Positions 61,366 to 64,000 of a DNA stretch of 64,000 nucleotides are shown in pieces (the first letter of the stretch is position 1; each line of letters starts with the position of its first letter). Both the position numbers and the translations under genes were made by a program. The DNA is from an uncultured Roseiflexaceae bacterium (GTDB taxonomy: Bacteria; Chloroflexota; Chloroflexia; Chloroflexales; Roseiflexaceae): positions 73,193 to 137,192 of the forward strand of contig CALKHR010000163.1 of the NCBI GenBank assembly GCA_937988885.1, in the 5' to 3' direction. The notes under the pieces were generated by a model that was not told the origin of the DNA, searched no databases, and worked only from the letters and a program-made list of their open reading frames with translations.

Positions 61366-63081
61366 CTAGAACAGTCCAACCGTGTTTCCGTTCTCGTCGA
61401 TATCGATATGTTGAGCCGCGATCTCGGCGCTCAGACCGGGCATCGTCATCATTGTGCCCGCCAAGGGGTAGATAAAGCCCGCGCCGATGCTGGCCCGCAC
61501 CTCGCGGATCGGGAAGATATAGCCGCTGGGTGCGCCCTTGAGCTTGGGATCGTGGCTGATGCTCAGGTGCGTTTTGGCCATACAGATCGGCAGATTGCCG
61601 TAGCCGTTCGCCTCGAACGATGCGATCTGCTCGGCGGCCTGCTCGCTGAGGCTGATGTCGTCGGCACCGTAGATCGAGGTGGCGATCGCCCGGATCTTGT
61701 CGGCGATCGGCATGTCGAGCGGGTAGAGGAACTGCGGCGTGCTGCTGGAACCTTCGGCTGCCGCGATGACCTTGTGGGCCAGATCGATGCCGCCTTGGCC
61801 GCCCGCGGCGAACACGGTGCTCACGCTCATATCGACTGCGCCGGCCTCCATCGCGATGCGTCGCACGGCCTCGATCTCCGAGGGCTTGTCCTCGGGGAAG
61901 GCGTTCAGCGCCACCACCACTGGCACGCCGAAGCGCCGCACATTGGCGATCTGGGCGCGCAAGTTCGCCCCGCCCTCGTAGACATCGTCGGGGTTCTCGG
62001 CCAGCAGTTCGGGCGGCAGCGGCTTGCCCGGCGTGATCGCGTACTTGCCCGTGTGGCTCTTGAGCGCCCGGATGGTCGCCACCACGACGGCGGCAGCGGG
62101 CCACAAGTTGCCCGTGCGGCATTTGATGTCGAAGAACTTCTCGGCGCCCATATCGGCCCCGAAACCGCCCTCGGTCACTACATAATCGGCGGCTCGCAGC
62201 GCGATCTGGTCGGACAAGATCGACGAATTGCCGTGCGCGATGTTGCCGAACGGTCCCGCGTGGATGAGCGCCGGAGTGTTTTCGATGGTCTGCATCAGGT
62301 TCGGCTTGAGCGTCTCACGCATCAGCACAGTGGCAGCGCCAGCCGCTCGCACATCATCGGCGGTGATTGGGCGGCCCTGCTGGTCGAAGGCGACCAACAA
62401 GCGGCCAAGGCGCGCCCGTAGATCGCGCAGCGCTTCGAGGCTGTTGTTGCCCGTCACAAGCGCCAAGATCGCCATCAACTCGCTCGCCGCCACGATATCG
62501 AAGCCACTTTGGCGAGGGAAACCGTTGCTCTTGCCGCCCTGTCCGATCGTGATATTACGCAGAAAGCGGTCGTTTACGTCGACCGTGCGGCGAATCTGGA
62601 TGCGTTCGGGATCGATGCCGAGCGGATTGCCGTGGTACCAACTGTTATCGACGATGGCCGCGATCTGGTTGTGGGCCTGCGCGATAGCGTGGAAATCGCC
62701 GTTCAAGTGCAGCACGCTCTCCTCAAGCGGGACGACCTGCGAGTAGCCGCCGCCCGCGCCGCCGCCTTTGATGCCAAAGACTGGCCCCAACGCGCTCTGG
62801 CGGATCGCGATCGCCGCGTTCTTGCCGATGCGGTTGAGGGCCATGCCCAGGCCGATGGTGGTGGTGGTTTTGCCCTCACCGAGCGGTGTTGGCGTGATCG
62901 CGGTGACTAAAATATATTTGCCCTTGGGGCGATCTGATAGCGCCTCTAGCACGTCTAAATTGATTTTCGCGCGGTGGCGACCGTGTGGCTCGACGTATTG
63001 TTCGGGAATACCCAAGCGCTCGGCGATTGCACTGATGGGGCTGAGTTGAGCGCTTGCTGCGATTTGAAGGCTTGTTTTCAT
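61366..63081 (-). CDS. fhs: Formate--tetrahydrofolate ligase
   Basis: 571 residues, family standard. It makes 10-formyl-THF from formate and ATP, or runs in reverse to form ATP from C1 units. The ATP-binding motif is TPLGEGKTTTTIGLGMAL, and GPVFGIKGGGAGGGYSQV and PICMAKTHLSISHDPKLKG are conserved. As the second gene of the leftward cluster, just after the IclR regulator, it probably balances formaldehyde- or methyl-derived C1 units in the folate pool. Minus-strand TACAAT at 63139-63134 is a possible promoter. Confidence 0.96.
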   Translation of the reverse strand: MKTSLQIAASAQLSPISAIAERLGIPEQYVEPHGRHRAKINLDVLEALSDRPKGKYILVTAITPTPLGEGKTTTTIGLGMALNRIGKNAAIAIRQSALGPVFGIKGGGAGGGYSQVVPLEESVLHLNGDFHAIAQAHNQIAAIVDNSWYHGNPLGIDPERIQIRRTVDVNDRFLRNITIGQGGKSNGFPRQSGFDIVAASELMAILALVTGNNSLEALRDLRARLGRLLVAFDQQGRPITADDVRAAGAATVLMRETLKPNLMQTIENTPALIHAGPFGNIAHGNSSILSDQIALRAADYVVTEGGFGADMGAEKFFDIKCRTGNLWPAAAVVVATIRALKSHTGKYAITPGKPLPPELLAENPDDVYEGGANLRAQIANVRRFGVPVVVALNAFPEDKPSEIEAVRRIAMEAGAVDMSVSTVFAAGGQGGIDLAHKVIAAAEGSSSTPQFLYPLDMPIADKIRAIATSIYGADDISLSEQAAEQIASFEANGYGNLPICMAKTHLSISHDPKLKGAPSGYIFPIREVRASIGAGFIYPLAGTMMTMPGLSAEIAAQHIDIDENGNTVGLF

Positions 63082-63146
63082 TGTCCTACCACTTAAGTTG
63101 TGAAAAATGTGGGCTGCGTAGTTCCGAGCGGATATTGTAGCGCAGA

Positions 63147-63965
63147 TCAGGTACGCCCCGGTTGCGATGTTCCCACAAACCCTAGTCGTGCAGAGATGCG
63201 CTGTGCGGTTGCGCAGACGAGTGCGCCAAATTCGCTGAGTCGTTCTGAAGTCACACGGTAGGCCGGTCCAGAGATGCTGACAGCCGCCACCACATCGCCG
63301 TTTGCATTGTGGATGGGCGCCGCCACTGCGTTTAAGCCCGCCTCGATCTCGCCGATCGCTTGTGCATAGCCGCGTTCGCGGATGAGTGTGAGTTCGTCTT
63401 GGAGAACCGTTGGATCTGTGAGCGTGTGTTCGGTGTAGCGCGGGAGTGGGGCGGCCAGCAGGCGCGCGATGGTGGATGGCGGGAGGTACGCCAACAGCGC
63501 TTTGCCGTTCGCCACACAGTGCAGCGGGGTGCGCCTGCCCACCCAGTTCGCCTCGCGCACCAGGTGCGGGGCGCTCAACTGCTCGATATTCACAACCTCG
63601 TCGCCGTCCAGCACCGCCAAGTGGATCGTCTCCCCCGAGCGCTCCCTGAGCTCGATCAGCAGTGGTTGTGCGATGCTGCGCAGATCGCTGAAGTGCGTCA
63701 CTTGCCCCGCGAGGCGCACGAGCAGAAAGCCCAAGCGATACTTATCGGTCTCGGGGATGCGCTCCAGCAGCCCTTCGTGCTCCAGCGTGGCGAGCAGCCG
63801 CGATACCGTGCTTTTGTGCAGCGACACACGGCGGCTGAGCTCCATCACGCCAAGTTCCGCAGGCCCGTTATCGAAGGCCTTGAGCAGTCGCATGGCTCGC
63901 TGAACCGATTGGATCAAGACGCCTGTTTCTGGCTCGTCGATTGACTGTTGCATTATATGAAACAT
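63147..63965 (-). CDS. IclR-family transcriptional regulator
   Basis: 272 residues. The winged-helix domain has LGVMELSRRVSLHKSTVSRLLATLEHEGLLERI, and the C-terminal GAF-like ligand domain has GETIHLAVLDGDEVVNIEQL, HCVANGKALLAYLP, RERGYAQAIGEIEAGLNAVAAPI and VAAVSISGPAYRV. IclR proteins respond to small organic effectors. As first gene of the C1 cluster it probably controls it, with a betaine or degradation product as likely effector. ATG at 63963-63965 or an internal ATG 12 bases on; no clear Shine-Dalgarno. Confidence 0.93.
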   Translation of the reverse strand: MFHIMQQSIDEPETGVLIQSVQRAMRLLKAFDNGPAELGVMELSRRVSLHKSTVSRLLATLEHEGLLERIPETDKYRLGFLLVRLAGQVTHFSDLRSIAQPLLIELRERSGETIHLAVLDGDEVVNIEQLSAPHLVREANWVGRRTPLHCVANGKALLAYLPPSTIARLLAAPLPRYTEHTLTDPTVLQDELTLIRERGYAQAIGEIEAGLNAVAAPIHNANGDVVAAVSISGPAYRVTSERLSEFGALVCATAQRISARLGFVGTSQPGRT

Positions 63966-64000
63966 GTATCGGATGATGCAACAACAATGGTAGCATGGGG

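Noticed and set aside
61310..62122. In-frame N-terminal extension of the MttB gene
   Set aside because: It is read on the same strand as fhs in another frame and has Arg/Gly-rich shadow composition. A strong ribosome-binding site lies at the ATG at 61309.
1..64000. CRISPR arrays, insertion sequences, prophage or attachment sites
   Set aside because: I found no regular direct repeats with spacers, no transposase or integrase motifs and no flanking duplications. The tRNA cluster shows no partial tRNA repeat.

Overview
The window reads as one contiguous, gene-dense bacterial chromosome segment, GC-rich by eye (about 60%), with many GTG starts and short intergenic gaps. My best guess is a filamentous or soil/mat member of the Chloroflexota. 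That is an inference from the combination of genes (a PfaA/PfaD-type lipid synthase in several proteins, a two-gene lipoate ligase, an MgtE_N/PRC-barrel protein beside an NRAMP-like transporter, an aerobic corrinoid demethylation cluster). No 16S gene or other phylogenetic marker that I could use decisively is present.

Region by region. (1) 1-16 kb: a partial membrane protein, a Ser/Thr kinase, then a leftward cluster running SMC (12.4-16.0 kb), KR-DH protein, PfaD-type enoyl reductase, KS-AT-ACP synthase and an 880-residue possible acyltransferase. This is a secondary-lipid (PUFA-like) synthase whose ketoreductase is divided between two proteins. (2) 16-21 kb: a sigma-like/transmembrane/extracytoplasmic fusion protein and the bifunctional (p)ppGpp enzyme Rel. 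(3) 21-25 kb: a leftward catabolic operon of acyl-CoA ligase, ketopantoate-reductase-like protein, DinB and BKACE. (4) 25-31.7 kb: an MgtE-like sensor protein plus NRAMP-like transporter, an Hsp70-like ATPase, a His-rich small protein, an esterase and an unknown protein. (5) 31.8-41.3 kb: CCA-adding enzyme, cupin, M20 peptidase, LapA-like protein, ABC ATPase, ferritin, Nudix, bipartite lipoate ligase, ABC permease and an AAC(6')-like acetyltransferase. (6) 41.4-45.6 kb: enoyl-CoA hydratase, a membrane protein and an acyl-CoA carboxylase alpha subunit, followed by two tandem tRNA-Glu/tRNA-Asp units. (7) 45.8-51.2 kb: a methyltransferase, a TPR-CHAT (caspase-like) protease and a divergently transcribed HEXXH zinc protease. 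(8) 51.3-64 kb: a twelve-gene leftward cluster for C1 demethylation. It holds an IclR regulator, formate-THF ligase, non-pyrrolysine MttB homologue, corrinoid protein, corrinoid activator, DinB, thioesterase, GcvT-like and sarcosine-oxidase-like proteins, a homocysteine methyltransferase homologue, DUF1638 and a 'virulence factor' family protein.

How they work together. The last cluster looks like a stepwise pathway for a quaternary amine such as glycine betaine. MttB and the corrinoid protein would remove the first methyl group, the activator would keep the corrinoid reduced, GcvT and sarcosine-oxidase-like proteins would take later methyl groups, and Fhs would join the folate C1 pool. The 5' lipid cluster has every activity for an iterative fully reducing cycle (KS, AT, ACP, KR, DH, ER). 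The most unusual candidates are the split-KR lipid synthase with its possible acyltransferase, the divergent CHAT/zinc-protease pair, the sigma-like fusion protein and the MgtE-N/NRAMP pair. No CRISPR array, insertion sequence, prophage or attachment site was seen.
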